From: Streptosporangium album
GTDB taxonomy: Bacteria > Actinomycetota > Actinomycetes > Streptosporangiales > Streptosporangiaceae
Assembly: GCF_014203795.1 (NCBI RefSeq)
Contig: NZ_JACHJU010000001.1
Location: 3,162,001-3,226,000 of the forward strand
Direction: 5' to 3'
Length of the DNA: 64,000 bases
How positions within the stretch are numbered: position 1 is the stretch's first letter; each line of letters begins with the position of its first letter. Made by a program: the position numbers and the translations under genes. Positions 55,207 through 63,299 of this stretch are shown here, piece by piece. The notes beneath the pieces are model-generated. The model searched no databases. It saw nothing but the letters and a program-made list of their open reading frames with translations, and was not told where the DNA came from.

Positions 55207-56973
55207 TCAGATCTCTGTCCTGACGTACTTGCATGCGAATTCGAGCTGGGCCGCCATCTGCGCGACGCGCTCGGAGACGACGAGCGAGCCGTGGCCCGCG
55301 TCGTAGCGGTGGACGGTGTGCTCGTGGCCGCGCTCGGCGAGCCGGGACACGTAGGCGTCGATCTGCCCGATCGGGCAGCGGGGGTCGTTCTCCCCGGCCA
55401 GGATCAGCAGTGGCGCCTCGACCTGGTCGACGTAGGTGATCGGCGAACAGCTCGCGTACCGTTCCGGCTGCTCGGCGGGTGAACCGCCGAGCAGCGCGCG
55501 ATGGTAGGCCCGCAGCGCCTCGGTCTCCTCCTCGTAGGCGGCCAGGTGGTCGGCGATGGGCGCCGTGGCGATGCCCGCCGCCCACACCTTGGGCTGACTG
55601 CCCAGTCCGAGCAGCGTCAGGTAGCCGCCCCAGGAGGCGCCGGACAGGACGAGCCGGTCGGGGTCGGCGATGCCGCGGCCGACCATGGCCTCCCTGACGG
55701 CGGCCACGTCGGACAGCTCGATGTGCCCGACCTCGCCGGTCAGGGCGTCCCGCCAGGCCGAGCCGTAGCCGGTCGAGCCCCGGTAGTTGACCCGGACGAC
55801 CGCGAAGCCGAGGTCCACCCATGCGGCGACCTGTGGGATGAACGAGTCGTTGTCCTGCGAGCTCGGGCCGCCGTGCAGCAGGAACACCGTCGGGAACGGC
55901 CCTGGGCCGCGTTCGGGCCGTGACACCAGGGCGTGGATCCGCCCGCCGGGGCCCTCCACGTCGACGTCCTCGACCGGGACGGACGGCGGGGAGGTGGGGC
56001 CGCCGTGGTTCAGCACCATGGTGCCGTTGCTCGACCGGATCGCCGGCGGGTGGGCGCCGCTGGACCAGGAGTACTCCACGGAGCCGTCGGGGCGGGGCAC
56101 GGCGGCGTCGATCACGCCGTGCTGGGTCTCGATCGGGAAGAGCCTGCCGCCGGGCAGGTCGTAGCGGTGCAGATGGGTGCGGCCGCGGTTGCCCCGGACG
56201 ACGAGCAGCGAACGGCCGTCGTTGTACCAGTCCGCGGTGATCTCTCCGGGGTCGCGTATCCAGATCTCCCGCTGGTCGTCGCTCTCGGGATCCCAGACCA
56301 GCGGTTCGCGGCGGTCCCTGCGCTCGTGCAGGGTCAGCAGCCGGCGGTCACCCAGAATGGGCGCGAAGTGCAGGCCGAGGACGCCTCTGCCGGGGCCGTC
56401 GTGCAGGTCGCCGACGGTGTCGCCGTTCTGCCGGACCACTCTCAGCGAGGGGTGCCGGGAGTCGCCGTGCTCGCTGTGGCTGATCGCGATCAGTGAGCCG
56501 TCCAGGGACATGGCGGCCACCGAGGCGGCTTCGGCGTGCTCGTAGATCGTCTGTGTGGGCCGGCCGGGCCGTACGAGGTGGATCGTGAAACCCTCACCGG
56601 GCCGGGCGAGTCCGATCGCGGCCTCGCCCGTCGCGGACAGCGCGATGCCCGCCGGACAGCCGGGTCCGAGGTCGACGGGTTCGTCGGGGCCGCCGGTGAA
56701 GGGCTGGCGCATCCAGTGGCCCCACTCGTCGCCGTCGGTGTCGGAGAACCACCAGATCGACTGGCCGCCTGGGTCGATCGCGCCGTGCGCGGTGCCCTTG
56801 GGCCGGGCGGTCGCCTGGCGTGTGGATCCCGTCGTCCGGTCCCAGGCGTAGATCTCCCAGGCGCCGGAGGCGTTGCTGCGGTAGACAGCCCGGGCGGGAG
56901 CCCGACGCGCCCACACGGGCAGTGTCACGCGCGGCGCTCGGAACCTGGCCTGCCAGCGTTCCTCCGCCTTCAT
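55207..56973 (-). CDS. S9-family prolyl oligopeptidase-like peptidase
   Basis: A 588-residue protein without a signal peptide. The N-terminal half is a beta-propeller-like region with repeated strand pairs (AVYRSNASGAWEIYAWD, IWWFSDTDGDEWG). The C-terminal alpha/beta hydrolase starts near residue 350 with HALVSRPERGPGPFP and LHGGPSSQD. The catalytic serine lies in LSGASWGGYLT near residue 445, aspartate in ENDPRCP near 532 and histidine in DAGHGS near 556. It hydrolyses short peptides or acyl-peptides. The ATG at 56973 is preceded by an interval of 175 bases; gene order suggests it is monocistronic or follows the methyltransferase gene. Confidence 0.93.
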   Translation of the reverse strand: MKAEERWQARFRAPRVTLPVWARRAPARAVYRSNASGAWEIYAWDRTTGSTRQATARPKGTAHGAIDPGGQSIWWFSDTDGDEWGHWMRQPFTGGPDEPVDLGPGCPAGIALSATGEAAIGLARPGEGFTIHLVRPGRPTQTIYEHAEAASVAAMSLDGSLIAISHSEHGDSRHPSLRVVRQNGDTVGDLHDGPGRGVLGLHFAPILGDRRLLTLHERRDRREPLVWDPESDDQREIWIRDPGEITADWYNDGRSLLVVRGNRGRTHLHRYDLPGGRLFPIETQHGVIDAAVPRPDGSVEYSWSSGAHPPAIRSSNGTMVLNHGGPTSPPSVPVEDVDVEGPGGRIHALVSRPERGPGPFPTVFLLHGGPSSQDNDSFIPQVAAWVDLGFAVVRVNYRGSTGYGSAWRDALTGEVGHIELSDVAAVREAMVGRGIADPDRLVLSGASWGGYLTLLGLGSQPKVWAAGIATAPIADHLAAYEEETEALRAYHRALLGGSPAEQPERYASCSPITYVDQVEAPLLILAGENDPRCPIGQIDAYVSRLAERGHEHTVHRYDAGHGSLVVSERVAQMAAQLEFACKYVRTEI

Positions 56974-57148
56974 ATGGCGCTTCCCTCCGTCAAGACATTC
57001 GCTTCAGGCGTCCAGGCGCGGTCTCGCCGATTGCCGTCCAGTATGTCGCTTCTCTCACCAATATGCTTGTGTAACGTGCCGGAATTTCGGGCTAAATGCC
57101 ACGTCAGTAACATGCGCCCCGAAGGCAGCTGTCAAGCGCACGCCTTGA

Positions 57149-57979
57149 TCAGGAGAGGTGTTGAAATGTAGACATGCGGAAAGAAGCGGTCACATAACTT
57201 GTTTTCGGTAGTTCCATTATTTTTCTTCGCATACCTTCTTGCTCGGTATGCCAGGCGCTCGGCCCCATCCCCACGACGGCCTCGACCGCCTGATGCCCCA
57301 GCGCCATCCCGAACTCGTGAACGCTCTGCCCGGTCTCGGCGAAGTGACCGCCCAGGCTCTCCGCCACCCGTCGTTCCTTCGACTCGTCCACCGAGAGCAG
57401 TCCCAGCCGCTCCACCAACGGTTCGAGATGCCGCGACGTGGGCGTGACCACGACCAGCACGCCGTCGTCGCGGAGCACCCGGGCGAACTCCGCACCGTTG
57501 CGGGGCGCGAACACGTTGAGGATCACATCCACCGTCCGGTCCCCGACGGGCAGGGGCCTCCACACATCGGCCACCACCGCCCCGAGCCGGGGATGCGCCC
57601 GCGCGGCCCGCCTGATCGCGTTTTTGGACACGTCGAGCGCGATCCCGACTGCTCCCGGGAGCCGGTCGAGCGTCCGGGCGAGGTAGTGCCCGGTCCCCGC
57701 GCCCGCGTCCGCGACCACCTTCGCGTCGGTACGGCAGGCGCCGGCGACCGCCTCCGCGAGGGGACCGAAATACCCCGCTCCCAGAAACGCCTCCCTCGCC
57801 GCCACCATCGCCGTGCTGTCCGCCGTACCGGGGGCCTGGGAACCGGTCAGGAGGCTGACATATCCCTGTTTGGCAACATCAAAGGCATGGCCCTGCGGGC
57901 ATCGGAGAACCCGGTCGCCCAGGCTGAACTCATCACCGCAGACCGGACAGATGAGGAAGTCGACGACGTCAGCCAGCAT
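57149..57979 (-). CDS. RlmA-family 23S rRNA (guanine-N1)-methyltransferase-like protein
   Basis: A 276-residue protein. An N-terminal zinc ribbon has CPVC at residues 11-14 and a second C..GH cluster (RCPQGHAFD). A SAM-dependent Rossmann fold follows with ADAGAGTGHYL and ALDVSKNAIRRAAR, then LNVFAPRN. This is the RlmA(I)/RlmA(II)/TlrB family, which methylates G745 or G748 of 23S rRNA; the TlrB branch gives tylosin resistance in its producer. Which guanine this member modifies is unknown. It lies 51 bases downstream of the alpha/beta hydrolase gene and is probably co-transcribed. Confidence 0.9.
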   Translation of the reverse strand: MLADVVDFLICPVCGDEFSLGDRVLRCPQGHAFDVAKQGYVSLLTGSQAPGTADSTAMVAAREAFLGAGYFGPLAEAVAGACRTDAKVVADAGAGTGHYLARTLDRLPGAVGIALDVSKNAIRRAARAHPRLGAVVADVWRPLPVGDRTVDVILNVFAPRNGAEFARVLRDDGVLVVVTPTSRHLEPLVERLGLLSVDESKERRVAESLGGHFAETGQSVHEFGMALGHQAVEAVVGMGPSAWHTEQEGMRRKIMELPKTSYVTASFRMSTFQHLS

Positions 57980-58030
57980 CCCCCCATCATCCCGCTTTCC
58001 GGCGATGGCCGAACTACGGGTAGCCGGGAG

Positions 58031-58888
58031 TCACATGGCACTCGCATCGGGGTCGGACGGGGTGCCGAGTGCCGTGAGGATCGCTCGTGAGACCCCGGCG
58101 GGGTTCTCCAGCCAGGGGAAGTGGCCGCAGCCGGGCAGCCATTCGAGCGTGGCTCCGGGCAGCCAGCTCGCCCATACGGCCGGAGCCGCCAGTCCCACGC
58201 TCACATCGCGGTCCCCGGCCAGGACGGTCACCGGGGCGGTGATCGCGCTCAGGGAGGCCGGGTCGAACGGGGACGCGCCGAAGCCCGCCGCCGCTTCGGG
58301 GGCGGAGTCGCAGTCGTCCGGGCGGAAGGCGTGAGCCTGAGCGGCGGCGTCCCAGCGGCCGTAGAACACCGGGGTGAACTGCCTGGCCAGAGAGGGAAAC
58401 TCGTCATCGGACGCGGTGGGGGCCTTCTCCAGGGCGGCGAGGGCGCCGTCGAGCCAGGGCTCGCCGTCGAAGAGCTCGCGGGCGAGGGCGGCACGGCCGG
58501 GCTCCCCGTCCTGGGGAGGGATCGGGCGGCGGGTCGGGGTGAGCAGGACCAGGCGTCGCACCCGTCCGGGACGGCGGGCGGCGTGGAGGACCGCGGGGAG
58601 CGCCCCTGCCGAGTGGCCCAGCAGGTCGAAGCCGTCGACGCCCAGGTGAAGGCGGAGCGCCTCCAGGTCCTCGGCCAGAGCGGCGAAGCCGTAGTCCTCG
58701 GCCGGATCCGAACCGCCGACACCGCGCGGGTCGAGCAGGAGCAGGGTGCGGTGTCGCTCCAGGCCGCCGAGGGTGTCCAGGTATGACGCCGGGCGGGCGG
58801 GGCCGCCGGGCTGGCAGACGAGCAGCGGGCCCTCGCCGCGCAGTTCGTAATGGAGGGAGGTTCCCGCAGCCGAGAAAAATTGTGTCAT
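58031..58888 (-). CDS. Alpha/beta-fold hydrolase
   Basis: A 285-residue hydrolase of the proline-iminopeptidase-like type. Landmarks are LLVCQPGGPARPASYLDTL, LLLDPRGVGGSDPAE, the nucleophile elbow LLGHSAGAL, an acid in LAGDRDVSV and histidine in LPGCGHFPWLE. No signal peptide. The substrate is unknown; both peptidase and esterase roles are possible. It starts at 58888, has an A+T-richer upstream stretch and leads into the methyltransferase gene. Confidence 0.9.
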   Translation of the reverse strand: MTQFFSAAGTSLHYELRGEGPLLVCQPGGPARPASYLDTLGGLERHRTLLLLDPRGVGGSDPAEDYGFAALAEDLEALRLHLGVDGFDLLGHSAGALPAVLHAARRPGRVRRLVLLTPTRRPIPPQDGEPGRAALARELFDGEPWLDGALAALEKAPTASDDEFPSLARQFTPVFYGRWDAAAQAHAFRPDDCDSAPEAAAGFGASPFDPASLSAITAPVTVLAGDRDVSVGLAAPAVWASWLPGATLEWLPGCGHFPWLENPAGVSRAILTALGTPSDPDASAM

Positions 58889-58985
58889 TCGATCAAATTA
58901 ATAGGGAGATAACGGGATCTGCTATGGATTAAACGACCGACGGGATCTGCGGGAAAGCGAGGGACCCGGCAAGAGGACACAGAGA

Positions 58986-60188
58986 TCACGCGGTCTGCTG
59001 GACCTGCTGGAGGAATGCGGCGTTGGAGGGAGTCTCCCGGAGCCTGTCGGTGAGGAGCTCCAGAGCCTGCTGCTTCTCCAGTCCGCCCAGGGTACGGCGG
59101 AGCCGCCAGGAGAGTTGGTGCTCACGCGGGTCGAGGAGGATCTCCTCGCGCCGGGTGCCGGAGGCGTCGAGATCGACGGCCGGGTAGAGGCGCTTGTCGG
59201 CGAGGGCGCGGCTGAGGCGCAGCTCCATGTTGCCGGTGCCCTTGAACTCCTCGAAGAGGGTGTCGTCCATCCGGGAGCCGGTCTCGACCAGGGCGGTGGC
59301 GAGGATGGTCAGCGAGCCGCCGTCGCGCAGGTTGCGGGCGGCGCCGAAGAAGCGGCGTGGGGGCAGCAGCGCGGCGGCGTCGATGCCGCCGGCGAGGGTG
59401 CGTCCGCCGCCGGGCGCGAGGTTGTTGTAGGCGCGGGCCAGGCGGGTCAGGGAGTCGAGCAGGACGACGACGTCGCGGCCGCTCTCGGCGAGGCGCTTGG
59501 CGCGTTCGACGGCGAGCTCGGCCAGCGCGGTGTGGTCGCGGTCGGGCCGGTCGAACGTGGACGCGGCCACCTCGCCGTGGATGGACTCGCGCATCTCGGT
59601 GACCTCCTCGGGGCGCTCGCCGACGAGCACGACCATGAGGTGGCAGCCGGGGTGGTTGCGCGTGACCGCGGCGGCCAGGTCCTGCAGGACCATGGTCTTG
59701 CCCGCCTTGGGCGGAGCGACGATCAGACCGCGCTGGCCCTTGCCGATCGGTGCGAACAGGTCGACGACCCGGGTGGTCATCGACTCGGTCTCCAGGCGGA
59801 GCCGCTCGCGCGGGTGGACCGGCGTCATGTCGGCGAAGTCGGGCCGCTGCCGCCAGCCGGCGGAGCCGTTCACGCTCTCGACCCCGTCCAGCCTGTCGTA
59901 CGGCCTGCGGGCGGTGGCGACGACGTGGTCGCCGGGGCGCAGGCCGTACTGCCTGATCTGGGCGTGGGGGACGCGCACGTCGTCCGGGCCGGGCAGGTAA
60001 CCGCGGGTGCGGATGTGGCCGGTCTTGTCGCGGACGTCGAGGAGGCCGGTCACGGTCTCGACGGGGGCGTCGTTCCCGCCCCTGGCCGGAGGGCCGCTCT
60101 CGTTCCCGGCGTAGGCGTCGCTCTCGCGAGGACGCGGAGGACGCGGGGTGCGCGAACGCTTTCTGGGGGTGGTGGTTTCTACGGTCAT
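58986..60188 (-). CDS. rho: Transcription termination factor Rho, compact form
   Basis: A 400-residue Rho. The N-terminal RNA-binding fold has [31 protein letters not shown] segments, weakly kept at RNP1. The RecA core has Walker A APPKAGKT, Walker [17 protein letters not shown], a Q-loop in [10 protein letters not shown], and the R-loop [15 protein letters not shown]. It lacks the long Arg/Asp/Gly-rich N-terminal extension usual for actinobacterial Rho, so it may be a second paralogue. The start at 60188 is chosen because it follows AGG at suitable distance; two further in-frame ATGs (60215, 60242) lie upstream in a duplicated leader. It is divergent from the MBL-fold gene. Confidence 0.9.
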   Translation of the reverse strand: MTVETTTPRKRSRTPRPPRPRESDAYAGNESGPPARGGNDAPVETVTGLLDVRDKTGHIRTRGYLPGPDDVRVPHAQIRQYGLRPGDHVVATARRPYDRLDGVESVNGSAGWRQRPDFADMTPVHPRERLRLETESMTTRVVDLFAPIGKGQRGLIVAPPKAGKTMVLQDLAAAVTRNHPGCHLMVVLVGERPEEVTEMRESIHGEVAASTFDRPDRDHTALAELAVERAKRLAESGRDVVVLLDSLTRLARAYNNLAPGGGRTLAGGIDAAALLPPRRFFGAARNLRDGGSLTILATALVETGSRMDDTLFEEFKGTGNMELRLSRALADKRLYPAVDLDASGTRREEILLDPREHQLSWRLRRTLGGLEKQQALELLTDRLRETPSNAAFLQQVQQTA

Positions 60189-60419
60189 GGGCGACCTTTC
60201 ACGGGGAAAGGCCATGGCAGGCCTTTCGCGGGGAAGCCGCATGCCCGGGTAGACGCGGTGCGGCCGGGTGCCCGGGTGGACACGGTGTGGCCGTACGTCT
60301 GGGAGGGCGCGGCAGAATAAGAGAGAAAACGGGGCGGATCATCGCACGCGGCTCGGCCGGCAGTACGTCACGCCCGCTATCACAGTAGCACCGTTAATCC
60401 GCACCGAACAGGAGACCGG

Positions 60420-61166
60420 ATGCCACACCAGTCCATAACAGTCGCGGGGGTCGAGGTGTTCCCGCTGTGTGACGCCGTAGGGCCGATGGGTGACTCGATC
60501 CGGCGCCCGATGCCGGAGATGTTCCCCGGGGGCTGTCACGGTGAGTCCGACGAGTGGGTCCTGCACTTCCACTGCTATCTGCTCCGTGACGCGGTGGGCA
60601 GGACCGTGCTTGTGGACACCGGGATCGGCCCGGAGAGCTCGCCCGCGGCGAGCTGGGCGCCGGTCCCCGGGGCGCTCGGTGCCGAGCTCGCGCGGGTGGA
60701 GGTGGCCCCCGAGGAGGTGGACGTGGTGGTCATCACGCACCTGCACAGCGACCACGCGGGTGGCGCGGTGATCGACGGCGTGCCCGTCTTCGCCAACGCC
60801 AGGCACGTTCTCCAGCGGGCCGAGATCGACACGGCCGCCGAGGGGGTCCTCGGCCATGTCGTCCGGCCGCTGGGCGACCGCGTGCAGGTGGTGGACGGTC
60901 AGGCGGACGTGCTCCCCGGCGTCCGGGTGTTCCACACGCCCGGGCACACCCCGGGCCACCAGGTCGTCCAGGTGGGAGATCTGGTGCTGACCGGCGACGT
61001 GGTGCTGCACCCGGTGCAGCTGGCCGACCCGAAGGTCCCCTATCTCTACGACACCGATCCCGAGCTCGCCGCGGCGACCCGTGTCGAGCTATTGGAACGG
61101 GTCAGGGCCGAGCGGGGGATGATCGCCACCGCCCACTTCGAGGAGCCTTTCACCAGGCTCCGCTGA
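60420..61166 (+). CDS. MBL-fold metallo-hydrolase
   Basis: A 248-residue metallo-beta-lactamase-fold protein. The metal motif THLHSDHAGG is near residue 107, a second histidine lies in HTPGHTPGHQ, an aspartate in LTGDVVLHP, and the last histidine in ATAHFEEPF. Length and pattern resemble quorum-quenching lactonase-like or general thiolesterase members; the substrate is unknown. A clear AGGAG precedes the ATG at 60420. It is divergent from rho, and the interval also includes Rho's upstream starts. Confidence 0.92.
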   Translation: MPHQSITVAGVEVFPLCDAVGPMGDSIRRPMPEMFPGGCHGESDEWVLHFHCYLLRDAVGRTVLVDTGIGPESSPAASWAPVPGALGAELARVEVAPEEVDVVVITHLHSDHAGGAVIDGVPVFANARHVLQRAEIDTAAEGVLGHVVRPLGDRVQVVDGQADVLPGVRVFHTPGHTPGHQVVQVGDLVLTGDVVLHPVQLADPKVPYLYDTDPELAAATRVELLERVRAERGMIATAHFEEPFTRLR

Positions 61167-61303
61167 TCATGATCTCCGTGGTTCCGTGAACCGGGTCACC
61201 TGCCGGGGCCGTCACGGCCCGCGTCTCCGCCGTGGCGGCGCGGGCGGCTCCCCCGCGCCCCCGTATGGCCGGCGCCCTCGCGGGCGACCTCTCCCGCGAC
61301 GTG

Positions 61304-62524
61304 TCAGGCGCTCGTCTGGGCGGCCAGGAGCAGGCGCCGCGCCTTGCCCCGGTAGCGCAGGACCTGGACCGCGCCGAGCGCCCAGATGGGGTACTGCACG
61401 GCGAAGGCCCAGCGGAACGCGTCCAGGCCGGTCTCTCCGGCCAGGTCGAGGATGACCCCGACCAGGGCGATCACCGACATGGACGCGACGAAGCCGCCGC
61501 CGTTCACGATGCCGGTGGCCGCGCCGATCCGGGCGGCCGGGTTGAAGGTCCTGGCGTAGTCGAAGCCGATCATCGACCCCGGGCCGTTGGCCGCGAGCAC
61601 CACCACGAGCAGGACGAGCAGCCAGAGCGGCGCCTGGCCGGGCCAGGCCAGCACGGCGGTCCACGCCGCGGCGGTGGTGCCGATCACGGTGAGGACCATC
61701 CGGGAGCGGTGGAACGGGAACCGTCCGGCGAGGTAGCCGAGCAGCGGTCCGCACGCCATGCCGCACAGGGTCAGGGTGGACAGCAGCACACCCGCCGTGG
61801 AGGGGTCCAGCCCCTGCCCCTGGACCAGGAACGGATAGCCCCACAGCAGCAGGAACGCGGCGGCCGAGCACTGGGTGGCGGCGTGGGTCCACATGCCCAG
61901 CCGGGTGCCGGGTTCGGCCCAGGCGGCCTTCAGCCCGGGAGGCTCTCCCGTCCGCTCCGGGCGCGAGTCCCGCAGCAACGTGATCAGTAGGAACGCCGAC
62001 AGCACGCCCAGGCCGGCGGCGCCCAGGAAGGTGGGCGTCCAGCCGTAGGCGTGCAGGGACTGGATCAGGGGGACCGCGGAGGCGATCGCGCCCAGCTGCC
62101 CGATCAGTCCGGTGAGCTGGACCATCACCGGATTGCGGTGTGCGGGGAAGTGGAGGCTGACCAGCCGGATCACGCTGATGAACGTCATCGCGTCGCCGCA
62201 GCCGATCAGCGCCCGTCCCGCTATCCCGGGCAGCAGCCCCTCGGCCAGTGCGAAGACGAGTTCGCCGCAGGCCATCACGGTGGCTCCGGCGATGAGCATG
62301 CGCTTGGAGCCGAGCCGGTCGACGAACACGCCGACGGGCACCTGCATGGCCGCGTAGACCAGCAGTTGCAGCATGGCCAGGATGGAGAGCCCTGCCGCGC
62401 CCACGTCGAGCCGGGCGGCGGCCTCGATGCTGGAGACGCCGAGGGACTGGCGGTGGAAGACCGCGATGACGTAGGCGAATACACCGGTGGCCCAGAACAG
62501 CATTGCCATGGACCGTGATGTCAT
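61304..62524 (-). CDS. Major facilitator superfamily transporter
   Basis: A 406-residue membrane protein with about twelve helices. The MFS loop motif is present between helices 2 and 3 (GVFVDRLGSKRML), and the second half begins near residue 215 after a charged cytoplasmic loop. An early FHRQSLGVSS segment resembles nitrate/anion or sugar-phosphate-type MFS members, but the substrate cannot be assigned. It is 71 bases downstream of an XRE/cupin regulator in the same direction, so it is probably controlled by or co-transcribed with it. Confidence 0.92.
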   Translation of the reverse strand: MTSRSMAMLFWATGVFAYVIAVFHRQSLGVSSIEAAARLDVGAAGLSILAMLQLLVYAAMQVPVGVFVDRLGSKRMLIAGATVMACGELVFALAEGLLPGIAGRALIGCGDAMTFISVIRLVSLHFPAHRNPVMVQLTGLIGQLGAIASAVPLIQSLHAYGWTPTFLGAAGLGVLSAFLLITLLRDSRPERTGEPPGLKAAWAEPGTRLGMWTHAATQCSAAAFLLLWGYPFLVQGQGLDPSTAGVLLSTLTLCGMACGPLLGYLAGRFPFHRSRMVLTVIGTTAAAWTAVLAWPGQAPLWLLVLLVVVLAANGPGSMIGFDYARTFNPAARIGAATGIVNGGGFVASMSVIALVGVILDLAGETGLDAFRWAFAVQYPIWALGAVQVLRYRGKARRLLLAAQTSA

Positions 62525-62595
62525 GGATTAGATATTACTTTTACCTTTTTTTGAAGATGTGGCCGGGCGGGGCGGTCCCGGACCTCCGGCGGCGC

Positions 62596-63147
62596 TCAGC
62601 GGTGTGGGTAGCGGATGAGCAGGCTGGCGTGGACGTCCTGGTCGCCGATCGCCGAGTAGGTGTGCGGGACGTCCGAGCGCCAGGTGAGGTGCTCACCCGG
62701 CCCGGCCCGGAGGGGCGCGTCGCGCGGGCCGGCGACCAGCGTCCCGGCGAAGACCGTGATGTGCTCGGTGACGCCCTCGTGATGGGCGGGGGAGACCTGC
62801 GTGGCCCCTGCGGGGATCACCAGCCGGTAGAGCTCGTAGGTGACGGCCTCGTCCTCGAAGATCTGGAGGAGCACGCCCTCGACGGCGGTGCCCCGGATGA
62901 CGGGGTCGGTGCCCAGGACCAGCGCCAGGGGCACGCCGAGCTGGGCGGTGACCGCCCAGAGCGTCTCCAGGGTGGGGTTGCGGGTGCCGTTCTCCAGCCC
63001 GGAGAGCGTCGCCTTGCCGACGCCCGCGCGCCGCGCGAGTTCGGAGAGTGAGATGCTCCGTTCCTCCCTCAACCTGCGGATTCGCTGACCTACGTCCGAT
63101 GTGCCGGTCTCCTGGGCGGGACGAGGACTTTGTGCGCCGGGCTCCAT
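62596..63147 (-). CDS. XRE-family regulator with cupin domain
   Basis: A 183-residue regulator. A Cro/CI helix-turn-helix at about 20-75 has RIRRLREERSISLSELARRAGVGKATLSGLENG, and a cupin sensor domain follows (about 105-180) with HHEGVTEHITVFAG and HLTWRSDVPHTY. Such regulators sense small metabolites and often control neighbouring transporters. The start is uncertain between ATG 63147 and ATG 63165; neither has a strong ribosome-binding site. A strong dyad overlaps the region just upstream. It is divergent from a BenE-type transporter and lies upstream of an MFS transporter. Confidence 0.88.
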   Translation of the reverse strand: MEPGAQSPRPAQETGTSDVGQRIRRLREERSISLSELARRAGVGKATLSGLENGTRNPTLETLWAVTAQLGVPLALVLGTDPVIRGTAVEGVLLQIFEDEAVTYELYRLVIPAGATQVSPAHHEGVTEHITVFAGTLVAGPRDAPLRAGPGEHLTWRSDVPHTYSAIGDQDVHASLLIRYPHR

Positions 63148-63171
63148 GAGGCTATGGTGCAGCATGACGAT

Positions 63172-63189
63172 CGTTCCGTTTACGGAACG
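63172..63189. promoter_or_regulatory. Operator-like dyad between the XRE regulator and BenE-type gene
   Basis: Perfect 8-base arms CGTTCCGT and ACGGAACG flank a central TT. It lies 7 to 25 bases upstream of the possible regulator starts, so it is a probable autoregulatory operator. Confidence 0.6.
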
Positions 63190-63217
63190 CCTGGGATGTG
63201 CGGCCCCGGAGACCCCG

Positions 63218-63231
63218 CGGAACGGGTTCCG
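63218..63231. promoter_or_regulatory. Second operator-like dyad upstream of the BenE-type gene
   Basis: Arms CGGAAC and GTTCCG flank a central GG. It shares the GTTCCG/CGGAAC hexamers of the dyad at 63172-63189 in swapped order, and lies 69 bases upstream of the transporter ATG. Confidence 0.45.
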
Positions 63232-63299
63232 GGCCGGATGAGCCGTGGACGGCCGGGGGAGATCGCAGGGGCTTCCAGAACGGGGAGGGGACGACAGGG

